Assembly: GCF_030704535.1 (NCBI RefSeq)
Contig: NC_081819.1
Coordinates: forward strand, 21,362,001 to 21,426,000
Direction of reading: 5' to 3'
DNA length: 64,000 nucleotides
Source of the DNA: Vitis vinifera
Lineage: Eukaryota; Streptophyta; Magnoliopsida; Vitales; Vitaceae
The notes under the pieces were generated by a model. It saw only the letters and a list, made by a program, of their open reading frames with translations, made no database searches and was not told the origin of the DNA. The stretch's first letter is position 1, and each line of letters starts with the position of its first letter. Shown piece after piece: positions 12,601 to 25,000 of this stretch. The translations under genes were made by a program, and so were the position numbers.

Positions 12601-13980
12601 CTTATAAATGCAATATATAATGGAATTTAGTTTGTTTTTTTTTTTTAATTCCGAAATGGGGATAAGGGCAATTTGGTCAGGAGGGGTAAAAAAGGAAGGC
12701 AGGGGAGGGGAGGGGAGGTGGGGGTGGGGGTGGCCAAATGTGCGGTTGCATGGAGGGGCAAGTGCCTGTAGCCTCCACATTTCGCCACCCTTGTGGTGCG
12801 GTCTCACTGCCACCGGCCACCACCTCCTGTTTTCTCCTCAATTCCAGCGGCCTCCAAATCCAATGCTCCTAAAACCAATGGCCCCCCTCGCCATGCAACC
12901 ACCGCTTCTCCTCCCACTGCCACCCCGCTCCATCCAACGTCCCTGCTTTCTTCATCTATCTCAAATCCATGCGTATAACTGAAAAAAAAAAAAAAAAAAA
13001 AATTATTTGATTAAAAGGGTGGTCCAAGATCCAATTTAAAATTTTTAACCCATCATCATTTTTTATATAAAAATAATTTAAAATATGAATTATTTTTCAA
13101 ATAAAAATATAGAAAAAATTAAATTTATAATTTTTAGAGTTATTTTATTCATGTCAACTAATTAATTTAAAAATTATAATTCAATTTAAAATTAATCGAT
13201 TAAAAAAGATGAAATAATCCTCAAATATAAATATGCAATGGTTCCATGTTTTTATTTGAAAAATAACTATATTTTTACCATTTAAAATATTTAATTTTTA
13301 GAAAAATAAATAGTTTTATGGAAAAAATAGTAAGTATGATTTTGTTAAAATTATGCCAAAAAAGATTGGGATTAAATTTTCAAAATTAGGTTTTTAATGG
13401 CACTTGAAAGTGGTCAAATTATTCTAACAACTATAACCATTAAGTTTGGCTCAATTTGGTAATAGTGAAAATAGAATTAGTTTTTGCTTCCCTTAAACAA
13501 TGTGTGGCAGCTATTCACAACAACAAATTTTTGGTTTTAAGAATAAAAAAATATAAGAACATTGTTTGTTGTTAATTATTTATAAACAAAAAAAAAGATT
13601 TTTGAGAATTATTACGACAACATCACTTGTTTTATGAAGTATGTTTTATAAAATTGAAAATAAAATATTATAAATAAAAGTATTTTTTTAAAAATAAATT
13701 AAAAACATGTAATATTGATTGAGATGTTTTAAGTCCCCCAAAATAGATTTTTATTTTAAAAAACATTACAAAAATATCTAAATTGATGTGCATTTAATTC
13801 ATTTTGTAAATTGAATCAAATTTAATTTGATTTGATTTTTACGTCATTAAAAATTCCATCTAATTTTGATTCAAGCGTAAATCTACCATTTGAATATATT
13901 TTGAATGTAATGCAATTGTTTTTTTTTTCTTTTTTTTTAAATAAATCTTAAGGTATGTGTGTACCCATAAGAAGCCACAA
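12600..13980. other. AT-rich intergenic DNA with a G-rich run
   Basis: 12660-12980 is locally GC-rich, with a purine-only G-run (12702-12733) followed by a CT-rich part. A poly-A tract at about 12981-13001 follows. 13000-13980 is almost pure AT-rich sequence. The open frame at 12608-12982 is Pro/Leu-rich low complexity and I do not accept it as a gene. Confidence 0.5.
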
Positions 13981-15030
13981 CCTCAGAGTTGATGCGGATT
14001 TAGAATTTGAGCTTGGAGTCAACTCCAAACCGCTTGGGTATGAACCCGAAATCTGCAGTATTCCGTTACTGTCATCATCCGTAAGACAGGAGCTTTAAGT
14101 CATTTGGATACCTACCACGCACGCGGTTTATCGGCTTCTGATGAATAAAGCAGGTGGGAAAACCAGTGTAGAATCATCTATTTTGGCCTGGACTCCAGAT
14201 TTTCATCTTCCAATATGAAATCCTCAACTTCTGTAACGAGACAAGTAACATCTGGTTCTTTTCCATCGAGAATTGTGGTGACTTGATGCACCAAACCATG
14301 GGACGACTCTTCGTGTTGAGTGGAAGTAACATCATGCGTGGACGCGTCTACCAGCTAGACTGTGGCTACGGGTATATCGGGGTCGTCTTGGGCGATGATG
14401 ATGGGTATCGTAGGTTAGAAAGATGGGAAGGTGAGTATGGTATGCGAGATGAGCTGAACGGGTAAGTATGGTGTGGCGATCGGGTTCAGTGGATATGAAG
14501 AATGGAGGTGGTGAGCTTGCCATGAAGTGACAAGCTGAAAGTAATGCACATGGTATGGAAGATGAATGGTGAGGCAAATAGGAAGTGGGCGGTGACTCGA
14601 ATGTAGAGGAAGCTTAGCAGCAAGCTAGAGAACGGGAAAGGAATTGGCCAGGTGCCCATGCATGATGATCACATGTGCATGGGGTTCAAATTTGATGGAG
14701 GAAGACTTCAAGGGGTTGTGATGGAGAGTATGGCAAAGGCTTTGGGTGGCCGTGTACGCATAGTTCTCATGCGCATGGGTAGGAATGGGAAGGAGTTTAT
14801 GTTTTCTGAGAAGGTTTTCTTCTGGATTGTAGGCCCCAACATTTATGCAATCAATCATAATTAATTCATCTCTCAAATGATTCAGCTCAAACCCATCTGA
14901 GTTTAAACATTGGCAGGGCTTCTTTGCAAGCGTCCCAGACCTTCCTATTTTCATCATTCAGTGTCAAACTTGGGATGTGTGCAGCTGAATGCCACTCCCA
15001 CACATTAATTTCAGACTTTTTTTTTTAATC
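13980..15030. other. Unassigned, coding-like GC-balanced segment
   Basis: This kilobase has clearly higher GC than its AT-rich flanks and looks like decayed coding DNA. On the minus strand near 14280-14170 a frame reads ILDGKEPDVTCLVTEVEDF and then breaks. On the plus strand 14652-14864 an uninterrupted frame gives FKFDGGRLQGVVMES and ends. I recognise no family. It directly abuts the UPL3 pseudogene at 15031 and may have arrived with it, but its sequence does not look like UPL3. Confidence 0.4.
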
Positions 15031-15632
15031 CAGAGATGAAGCGAATGCTTCAGCAATTCGAGTCAAGCAAACAGAAGCATGTTCTAACACCTTAGTATCA
15101 TGATACTTTCGTCAACAGAGGGACAGCCTCCATCACAAAGTCAGCTGCATCTGAAGGGAGTTTCTTGCGCATATTAATTTGCAGCAGTCGACAAGGCCAC
15201 TCTTTGGACCTCCATGAAGAAGAAATCCAGATATCAAAGCACTGCCATGAGTGCCCCAGCTCGCAAGCAGACAGTCAGGTGTTCCTGAGATATCTTCCTA
15301 AGAGCTTGTAAAGACTGTTCAGCCAAATCCATATACTCAGTTGTGAGCAACATAGCACAGAAGCATGAGACTGCACCAAAATGCACTACTGCTACACATG
15401 AAGAAAGCAGTACATCACATTAATGGGTCAATGCCTGGGCGCAAGAAGCATAATATCGAGATTGCTCTCATGATTGAGTAAACCCACAAGCACTAGCACG
15501 AAGGAATCCAATGAAAATGTACTGAGTGACTCCTCAGTATCAATAGAAAGCATCCCAGAAAGCTGTATCAAGGCCTCTACCTGCCTTCTCTCTTCACTGT
15601 TTACCTCCAGAGTATATTTAGATTCAACAACC
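15031..15632 (-). pseudogene. UPL3/KAKTUS-type HECT E3 ligase pseudogene (ARM-repeat region)
   Basis: On the minus strand, from 15632 to 15031, consecutive frames give pieces of the armadillo-repeat part of plant UPL3: RRQVEALIQLSGMLSIDT, EESLSTFSLDSFVLVLVGLL, NHESNLDIMLLA, TTEYMDLAEQSLQALRKIS, RAGALMAVL then a stop then YLDFF, QRVALSTAAN, and KVLEHASVCLTRIAEAFA. They appear in the correct order. Several frameshifts and in-frame stops separate them, for example after LLAPRH and after GALMAVL. UPL3 is a large HECT-class E3 ubiquitin ligase with regulatory roles in trichome and lipid metabolism. Only about 200 of its roughly 1,900 residues are represented, with no HECT domain. I see no intron inside the copied stretch, which may mean it came through an mRNA, but parental intron positions are from memory. 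Confidence 0.85.
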
Positions 15633-18500
15633 GATCCAGACCAGGCAAACTACCCAGGCTCAACAGTGCTCATAACCTCCTTCCTTGTGGCTCATGTATT
15701 TGAATAAAAACCAGAAACAGAGGAAAACCATAGCAAAGAAACGTCACCAGAAAGAGAGCATAACAAAACAAAAGCACAGGACATCAATCGAAGCTCCACT
15801 GCATGGATTATCAGTGAGCTGGCTGATCGAGTGGGGGAGACTAGATCGAATATGAACAAAACATGATTTTCGAGCACTTAGCAGTAAAGACAAAACATAG
15901 TGAAATCATCTTTTAGCAAAATCAAAAGGAATAGCAGATATGAAACAATAACAAGCAGCCTAAAATCATCTCAAAGATCAACAAGTAAATCAAAAGTATA
16001 CACTTAGTCCAAACAATGCAAAGAAACCAGTGAAGAGCAAGGTAAGGTAATGAAGAAAACAGAGACGTAGAGCTCACACTCACCTTTTGATCCTCCTTTC
16101 GAACAAGTGTCCGTTTGATTTTGAGCTATATGTGTCTACTCCCAGAAGCGAGTGAGGAAAGCTCAGGAACTCCACCCGCTCTGGTTCACACCCTTTCTCT
16201 CAAGAACATTTACTCTTCATCCTCTGCAACTCCGATTCCTCTCTAAAAAAAAGCTCTCTCCTCTCTCACGAACACTCAGCCCCGAATTCTATTCTCTCTG
16301 GTTCCCCTTTTCTCTGTTCCCTCTCTCCCCGTTTCTAGCCCCTCAAGAAATATCCACAGACCCACAACTCTCCTGTTTTGTCCTCAACCACCACCATGGC
16401 AAGGTGATGGTTTCTTTTGCCACACGTCCATGCAGCCCGCTCCTATGGAAGCCGTCCCCCACTCCAACATGCTGCCATATGCTAACATCTCCTCTAACTG
16501 CAGCACGTGCTCTCCAAAAAAAACTTCACCATTTGGCAAAAGCAAATGGGAGCAAAAGAATGGTTTTCCAAATAGGGGTTTTATTTTTTATTTTTTTATT
16601 TTTTTCTTTGTTAGAATAGAAAATGGTTTTTAATTCAAAAAATATATTTGATAAATTTTTAAAAAAAAATTAATTTTTTGAAAATTTGTTCTAAAAATAT
16701 GCATATTTTTTAAAACAAATTTGAGGCTTTTAGGGGTGATTCGAATTTCAAAGCCTTTGAATATTGTATGATGTTATACTATTGGCTGCAATAAAAATAA
16801 TTCTTTTGAATATTGGTTTTTGCAATTCTGAGTGGGCTTAATGAAGCCCATACCATTTTCTTCCCTCACTAAAGTTTCTACTGTGTTACCAGGCCCAGAA
16901 AGGAGGTTCTGGATCACCAAGGCCTGGCCCAGATATAAATGGGTTTGACAAAATTGGTGAGTGGAAAGCCCAAAAGTTTCTTCCATCTTAAATAAACTTT
17001 GAATATTTTTTTATTTTTTATTTCTTTTATGGCAATTATTGCACTTGGGTCTTCTCCATAATAATTTGAAAGTATCCACCTAATATATCAAAACAAAAAA
17101 ATAAAAATAAAAATCCGATATTTGATTTGGAGGGTTGTATTCTTTGCTTTTGCTATTCAAGTAGAAATATGTTTGAGAATAAATTTTCAAATGCGGACTT
17201 ATCAACATCAAATTCCAAAAGGAATTCGGTTCTTCTTGACAATTATGTATGATAAAAATAAATTCAATTTTTCTTGACAATTATGTACGATAAAAATAAA
17301 TTGTGAAAAGTTTTGACTAATAATAAATTTTCAAATGTAACAATTATATATGATAAAAATATTTCTAGAAAAGGATTTTCAAGAACTGAATAACATTATA
17401 TAATGTTTTTTAAAATAAAAATCTATTTAAAAATTATGTTTTTAACCTATTTTTTTATTTTTAATTATTATTAATATTTGTATAATTAGTTTTTTTAAAG
17501 CATCTTTGCAAGAACAACATAAAATAATTTAAAGATATTATCATTTAATACATATTTTCTATTTTTAAGAACAAAAAATTATTTTTTATTTTATGATTAT
17601 TTAATCTATGTTCACAATGGGTTATATTTTTATATCTTATATGATCTTATTTATTCTTAATTATATTTTTGTTTAAACTAAAATCAAAATCAAGTTTATA
17701 ACCCTACATAATTGAGGCCCTAGAATTTTCAGTATCCAAACTCTAAAAAAATCACACACTTCATCCTTAAATCAACCAAAATTGAATTTGAGAAGCATTT
17801 GAATCTACCAATCATTTTCCACTCCGCCAACCATAAAAATCATCACAGGTGGCACCCAAAGGTAACACATACTGTTGACCCCCCTCCAAGAGCCATGTGC
17901 TCAAACACAAAGCCCATATAATGGACGCAAGATTCTTCTGACACCTCTCATCAGGATAAGAGGGATAAGACGGACGGACAACTACACTCCATACCCCAGA
18001 TTCAGTCATTCAGCAACAATTGAAAGTGACCCACTTTACCAAAAACCAGAAAAAAGTGACCCATTTCCATTCTTTTCATGTCTTTCAATTGCCCTCTTTG
18101 TTAAGGTATCTATGGCCTGAGTTTACATGATCAAGGGCAACCCACTTCTCTTTTTAGGTCCCTTTTCCATTCCCAAAAGCTCAAAAGTGGTTTGAGGATA
18201 TCCACACCATAATGGAGGGGTTTATCCAGATGGGTCAGACAGGATAAGTCTGATTTTTTTTTTTCCAGAAATTTTTGGGGATGGTTTCCATTTATGAACA
18301 TCTTTGTTTGGTCACAAATTTGGGGAGAAAGTGAATGTTGGGAAAGCAAAGGGAACCAATTGGATTTTGTGGAGTTTGGAAATGGAAAATATGGACTAGG
18401 TTATACCTTCATAGTTTTCTTCTTTACTTTTTTCTTTGAATGAATGGTGCCTTTAGGAATGGAAAAATGTGGTCTACTGCAAGGGGGAGAAATGGGTATT
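15633..18500. other. Gene-poor stretch upstream of the UPL3 pseudogene
   Basis: 15633-16080 continues on the minus strand with T-rich, intron-like sequence. At 16080-16090 the minus strand carries a donor-like aaaag|gtgagtg after a CT/GA-rich 16100-16400 segment that could be an old 5' UTR of the copied gene. The plus-strand open frame 16152-16619 is CT-rich low complexity and not convincing. 16640-17760 is AT-rich. 17800-18350 is more balanced but has no recognised product. Confidence 0.4.
17233..17305. repeat. Tandem duplication, about 38 bp x 2
   Basis: ttcttgacaattatgtatga begins a unit at 17233-17270. The next unit (17271 on) repeats it with one substitution (gtatga to gtacga) and runs into aaataaattgtg. 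A third, weaker copy (caattatatatgataaaaat) lies near 17341. Confidence 0.8.
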
Positions 18501-20677
18501 TTTGTGTTGGAGCCAACTAAGAGTCCATATTTCATAAAATTTAAACAAATTATTAAATAAAAAGGGCAAGCAAAAAAGGAAAAATTGACAAATTAGATAA
18601 TTTGATGAGTGCATTTAATAATTGTGTTGTTGTTCTAAGCATAAACCATATTATTGAATGTAGACTTTACAACTTATTTATGAATTTTTTAATTTAAAAA
18701 ATAAAAATGATTGCATATGTCATTATTTTTTATTACTATCCTAAAAAAAAGTGTTTCATTTTTTAAATAATATTGATTTGTATTATTTTTAATTATATAT
18801 ATATATATTATATTTTATAATTATTTTTATTTTAATAATATATAAATTATATAATATAAAATTTATATTAGAGTTTTACTATAATCAAATTAATCATTAG
18901 TGAGTGATAATTATTTTTAATAAATAATTTTTTCGATTCAATGATAGATTTTAAAGAGAAGAGGAAAACAAAATCAATCCACCCCTAGAAATTTATTTAT
19001 TTATTTATTTTTTTTCTCTCATGATATCAATTGTCTGAATGAGTAGTGTTTGCCTAGTTAAAGTCAAGCAAGAAAAAGCTAAGAGAAGTAATCTCTTTTT
19101 TCTCTCTTAAGTGGTTTTGTTGGGGCTTAATGTACCCACTTTAGCATCTTCACTTTTTATTCTTCTTTTAAAAAAGGCAATTGGGTTTTTCTTACATGCC
19201 AAACACCACTCAAAAATGTTCCTAGGATGTGATGTAGGGGTCCTTGGGAGGTTGGGTTTTAGTCCTAGAAAAGGTGATATGAGAATATATAATCACCACA
19301 AACCCACACCTTTCCCATGTGTTGCCCAATTGCCTTCAATCATCCAATGAATGAAATGAAAACCCTCTTGAAATTTTCAATTATAGTGGTGAAACTTCTT
19401 TGAAAATGATGGTGACCCACAAATTTAGGGTATGTGAATTGAATTTGAAGTGCAGTTCCCCACCATTGGGAAATCTAGGTGGACCACTTGAGAGAAAGTG
19501 AGTACTTTTGCTTCTTGTGTTATAACTTCATTGGTTTGAACCTACCCTCTTCCTAAGCATTGAAGGTCATCTCTTTTTTATTTTTTATTTCCAACATGGG
19601 CCCTAGTGACATAAATACCTAACATGTGTGAAATGAGGGCACATTAGGTAAGTGTCATGTTGTATAGGTAACTTAGTTTTCTTCCTTAGTAATTTAGGTT
19701 TCTTAATTTAAGCATCAAAATAAAGGTTAGGTAATTATCATCAATCCGATTTTGTTCCTCAATTGTTGTTTTATGGTCGGGAGTGGAAGTCACTTTAGCT
19801 TTGACAATTTATCTTACCATGATGAGGATTTGTTGTTTAGTGTCGACATTATCTTTAACAAAATGATTTATAATAAAATCTATATGAAGTTTGATGTAGC
19901 TATCAATTAATCAAAATTGTTTCGATTTAATACTAACTTTTTGTCTTCTAGTGTTGGACATTAAAATGACTTACAATGAAATTTGTATTAAGTTTAATGT
20001 GCTTATTAATTAATTAAAATTATTTTGACTTAATGTTAACTTTTGTCTAAGAGTACTGAATTGACACGCGAATGCGATAAAATTAAATAATTATGATTGA
20101 AACCTAATGTTTACTTTATAAAATCGACTTATCCCTTAAATTTGAATTATACATTATGAAATCAGATCTATTTGATTGAGAAAATATCTAATTAAACATT
20201 CACTATTTATGTATTATTTGCACATGTTAAATTATCATTCAACAAAAAAATTTAAATTATTAAATAATGAGACAATAAAATATTTAAGTGGATTTAAAAT
20301 AAAAGAAATGAACAATGCAAACCCCACCATGACCACCTTTATGTTCTAAGCTCTAGCATGGCCGGTTGGATAATAGCTTTAACCATGTGAAAGAGGTTGT
20401 AAAGTAACTTTGAGAGGACCATTGGCTTGCTATGAAATCCCTATCTCTTAACAAGATTTATCCAAAACAATATTAAAACTTTTTTTTTTTTTTTTTGTGA
20501 AGACTTAAGAGAGATTTGGCCTTTTAAGGTAAGAATTTATTTTCCAAGGCATTCAATGATATATTTGAAAAATTATCTATAAATTTTTAAATGATGATTT
20601 AAATGATAACATATTAAACCAATTTAATTCAAAATTTTACATCCTAAAAGAATAAATATGGAAGAATGTTTTTGCAC

Positions 20678-20876
20678 ACTTCTAATGAGTTGGGTTTATC
20701 TTGTTTGTTTGGGGGAAGACATCATCATATGCATCACAAAGGTCTTTTCAATGAAAAAGCAAGAAAATAAACATAGACAAAGAGACAAATAAAGCAAATT
20801 GCAACTCATTAGAAGCATGTAAACTTGAACTCATTAGAAGCAAACAAACCAACACAACCCAAACTCATTTTAAGAA
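20678..20876. repeat. Inverted repeat able to form a long hairpin
   Basis: The left arm (20678-20710, acttctaatgagttgggttt...gtttgtttg) is the near-complement of the right arm (20841-20876, caaacaaaccaacacaaccc then aaactcattttaag). That gives roughly 33 paired positions with a few mismatches and one bulge across a spacer of about 130 bases. The spacer also has two copies of aactcattagaagca (near 20804 and 20828). It could be a MITE core or a small-RNA precursor. No known miRNA was recognised. Confidence 0.55.
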
Positions 20877-23863
20877 TTTGAGGGTCAAACAAAATGAAGA
20901 CCCACCAGGACCACCTAGGCAGTTGGGTTATAACTTAGGCATGTGAGGGTGATTCCAAAGCAAATTTAGGAGGAACATTGAACATGGCACAATGGGTTTA
21001 CTCTGAAATTACCTGATCTTTGAATGGAATATAGCCAAAATAGTGTTGCCTTTTCTTAAAGGGACTTGGTCCATAGGTTTCTCAATAATAAGACAAAGAA
21101 AAGATGCCTTCTACACCATGCAAGAATAAAATCATGGTGGATGTGGGGGTGGGCATGGGACAAATTTCTAGTACCTTGCTGCTTTAAATTTCATTTATTG
21201 AATTTTCTCTCACTCCACCACTCTGCCCTATGGGTTTTGGACCTTTCTCATTGAGCTTTCTAAGTCCTTATCCACCAAGGTTCCACTCTTTTCTTTGTAT
21301 TACTTCTATGTTAAGTTTTTCCTTTTCAAATTTTGCCATTCTAAATGTTTTTATAATAACCTTTTTGGGATAAGTATTGAGAAAATCAAGGAATTGTTTA
21401 AGATGATAAGGTAGTCTCCATTCTAAAAATAGTGAAAAGAAAATAGTAATCATATTTCTAAAAATATCACTTCTACTTTTATTATTATATATAAAACTTG
21501 CCTTCTAACTAATGTGTTACGCGACGTTGACACACTTTTTATCTGGTAACTTTTCCTCGTAAAATCAAAACCATTAATTTAATTTTTTTTTAATTTTATA
21601 ATGGTCAAATTTTGAGTGTCGCTTTGAGACCAACACCTAAAGTTGATATGTGATGTCTCATCATAATTCCCGTCGATTTAGGGATTTGAGAACATTTGTT
21701 GTATTCAACCTTTTTAATTAAGGATCCTAGATGACTCTACACCAAATCGATTATGACATTAACATGATTTGTGTTTTTCTATGGATAATGACAATTCTTT
21801 TTTTGATAATGTTGTGAGATTGAGCAAAAAATGTCATATACAAAACCATCGACTTCAAATATAGATATTGATATAGTTAAAATGATATTAGGTCTTTGTG
21901 TTATTCATATTAAAAGGTGAATTTTTTTATTTTTTTTATTTTATCATATGACTATTTTTTCCAAAATTTTCCTATAACAAATAATTATCAAATTTATGAT
22001 ATCCATATAACTATTGGATAAAAAATTAAACTGAGTAAAATAATAAAATAATACAAATGTGTAACGACTTTCTCTCTCTATAAAAATATTTTTCACTACA
22101 CATGTTTAAAAAGAGTTCATTCGTATATAATATAAATCGTTGTAAGATGTCATAGTCATCATCATATCTCATAAAATTATGTCCCGAAGACTAAGTTAGA
22201 CCCAAGAAGACAATCAAACCTAGAAATTCATTAATAAAAAGTAGGGTAGAAAAGGTGGTATGGAGATCAAACAAAGTGAAACGCATATTATTATAACGAG
22301 AATTGGTTCTAATATTATTTATAATATTTGATTCTTATATAGATATTATAAACTTTGAATCCAATGGATGTCGAGAATTTAAAATGGTTATATATAATTA
22401 AATGGAGTACTTAGGAATGTCTTTTTTTCGATAACAAATGTAATATAAGACAAAGGAGTAGGTGAATGTTTACGTGGTCCTATTAAAATTCAAACCCTAA
22501 ATTTGGGCAGATATTCATCCACTGTGGAGTTGACAAGTGGGTGTGGCTACACCCTTCATGTCATTCTAATGAAAACCCCAAAAGTTGATGCTTCAATCTT
22601 GGATCTTGGCTTGGGAGGAGTCAGTGGTGGAGTTTGAATGATGGCCCAAAGGAGGCTAAAGAGCATAATTTAAGATAAGATAAAAACTCTTATTTTTTTG
22701 TTGGGTGGAGAATGTGGTGGGAAATGGTGAAGATCCCAATACATGGAATAAAAATTATTATTATTGGAATATTTTATTTTGTACTTCATTCTAAGGGTAT
22801 ATTTAATGATATTTTAGATTTTAATTATATTTAATTTTATAAATACTTCTAAAATTTAACTTGGTGATTCGAATTCTATTTGCTTCAACTTAAAAAACTT
22901 GCAGTGTAATATATGTGATGAAAAAATTTTAAAAGATTTTTTGGAGAGTTTGCAATAGGCTATAGAATCGGGCTTGGTGTAGGGGTTTGTCCCTACGATA
23001 TGAACCTGTTTTATGTCTATGTAGTGTTTATTCACTTTTTTTCTTTCTTGTACCAATTTTTGATATAACGAATTTTCTTCTCCTCTCTACTCATAGTTTT
23101 TTCCGTTTAAGATTTTCAATGTAAATTTATATGCTCTTACTTTTCACGTGGTCTATTCTCATTTTTTTTTCATAAAATAAGTAATACTCAACTTTTCTTT
23201 CTTTTTTATTTTTATTTTAATCTTTTTTTACTGATAAAGAAATCACCGTAAAAAAAATATATATATTAAGTGGAAGTATCATCTTCAAGCCAAGGAACTC
23301 TATTAATACATTTAAAAAAAATAAAAAAAATATGTGATGGTGGTGGGAATAGAAGGTCGGCCAGTATCAATCTTATCTCACACGTTAGCAAACATTTAAA
23401 TAAATATTAAATTATATTTCAATTTTGTCCGTATTTGTTCCATGTTTTTATAAACTATACTTTATGCTTCTTTATTAATTTATGAGATCAATTGAGTGTG
23501 ACACAAATCTAAACATATTTAGGGTTTAAAGAAAAACCCTAAGTCAAGGATAGAGACCCTTTACAAAGACTTTATTATACAGGTAAAAATTTGACTTAAA
23601 AGTTCAAATTATTTGAAATTGACTAATAGTATATATTAAGTTCATTAAAAAAAATCAGAATATATTAATGTGAACATAAATTTCTCTAAAAATATATCAC
23701 AAAATAAGATTTTAAAATATTTGAAATTAAGTCATAATTTAATTTATATTTTATAAAACCAAAAAGAGTTCTTATATGAGCATTATTTTTTTAAATTGTC
23801 AAATATGATTTAAACAAGACTTAATTTATCGTATCGAATCTATATGGTAAGGTTTAGTGAGTG

Positions 23864-24300
23864 TTTGATAAATCAACTTAATAATTTAATAACTTAATTT
23901 AAATCATTAAGTAAATTAAATATGTTGCTTAAAATAACTTAATGGGCATGAGTTAAAGTAAAAAATAACTTTAAGTCATAAGTAAAAATAATTAACTTAT
24001 TTTTAAATTTATATTTTTATTTTAGTTTTTTATCATTATTTTCCTTAATTATCTTCCTAATCTCTTTTACTGTCCCATAACCTTCATTATTATTAGACTT
24101 TTTTTACTTATAATTTATGAGGATGAATATGTTAATTTGATGATTTAAAATAAAATTTAAGTTAATTTTATCGAATAACCTTAATACTTAAAATGAGAAT
24201 TAAATTATAACTTTTAATTTAAGAACTTAAATATAATTTAACTTAAATTCAATTTAAATCGTTAAGTAATAAGTATTAAGTTATACCAAACAGTTAGTAG
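23864..24300. mobile_element. Possible degraded MITE
   Basis: The left end has gagtgtttgataaatcaact and the right end has ttaagttataccaaacagtt. Their complements agree at most positions (CTGTTTGGTATAACTTAA against GTGTTTGATAAATCAACTTAA). The interior is AT-rich and repeats 'acttaa/ttaagt' motifs. No clear target-site duplication was found, so the class is uncertain. Confidence 0.4.
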
Positions 24301-24329
24301 TAATTTGATCGAGTGATGTGATGTTGCTA

Positions 24330-24391
24330 GTTGTTAATAGGATTTGACATATTTTTTATAATTGTTAATAGGATTTGAGATATTTTCAATA
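24330..24391. repeat. Tandem duplication, 31 bp x 2
   Basis: gttgttaataggatttgaca begins a unit at 24330-24360. It is repeated at 24361-24391 with three or four substitutions (attgttaataggatttgaga). Confidence 0.8.
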
Positions 24392-24814
24392 ATTCTAAAA
24401 AATTTAAATTATTTTTTTCAAAAATAAAAGATGCTAGCTCCTATTTTCTTGAAAGGTGCTTAGATATTATATAAAAATAAGATAAGTTAATGGCATAATG
24501 CTATACACGATATTACCATAAGTTATTAAAAATAATATAATTTATTTAGTCCCCATCTCACAACCTCTACTGAATCACGGTTTGACTCGCACACCAAAGT
24601 AAACTGCAAGCCATGTGATGTGTGACCCATCACCCAGATCAAGGGCCCAAAATGACCCTTGGCAAACCCACTTGTAACCCTAACAAACCCATCAAGATAG
24701 ACATCAACCCATTAAAAATGAACTCATTTGTCAAGCATACGGTCCCATTTAAGGGCAGGTTTAGGCCTTTTTTTTAGGTCATTTGTCGGTGGTCTCACAT
24801 AGATATTTTCCCCA

Positions 24815-24820
24815 TATAAA
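24815..24820 (+). promoter_or_regulatory. Candidate TATA box of the PYL gene
   Basis: tataaa in the context ccccatataaaaatg lies about 180 bases upstream of the PYL start codon. It is the only well-placed TATA-like element before the gene. No transcript evidence. Confidence 0.4.
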
Positions 24821-25000
24821 AATGAGCCCATTTTCTTAGTTCGTCACAAGGTTCCTTGGAAATTATAAAGAAAAATAGAGCTTATAACAAAGTGGGTTCA
24901 TTCTCAGAGTTGTGGAACACTCCTGAATTGTTTCATTTCTGTGTTTTTCTCCAAGGCTTCTTGGGAAACTAATTGCAGAGGTGGGTTGAGCTGATTTTTT

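Larger units (their letters stand above)
18500..24810. other. Long AT-rich gene-poor region
   Basis: About 6.3 kb with no recognisable gene. It holds AT microsatellite-like stretches (near 18798-18810), poly-T/poly-A runs, a hairpin-forming inverted repeat (20678-20876), a likely degraded MITE (about 23864-24300) and a tandem duplication (24330-24391). The plus-strand open frame 19111-19350 has no family motif. Decayed transposons probably make up most of the stretch, but nothing else could be named. Confidence 0.5.

Noticed and set aside
12608-12982. 124-codon plus-strand open frame
   Set aside because: Composed of G-run and CT-rich low-complexity sequence, Pro/Leu-rich, with no family motif; open by composition.
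16152-16619. 155-codon plus-strand open frame
   Set aside because: CT-rich low complexity without domain signals; more likely an old UTR or promoter-like stretch.
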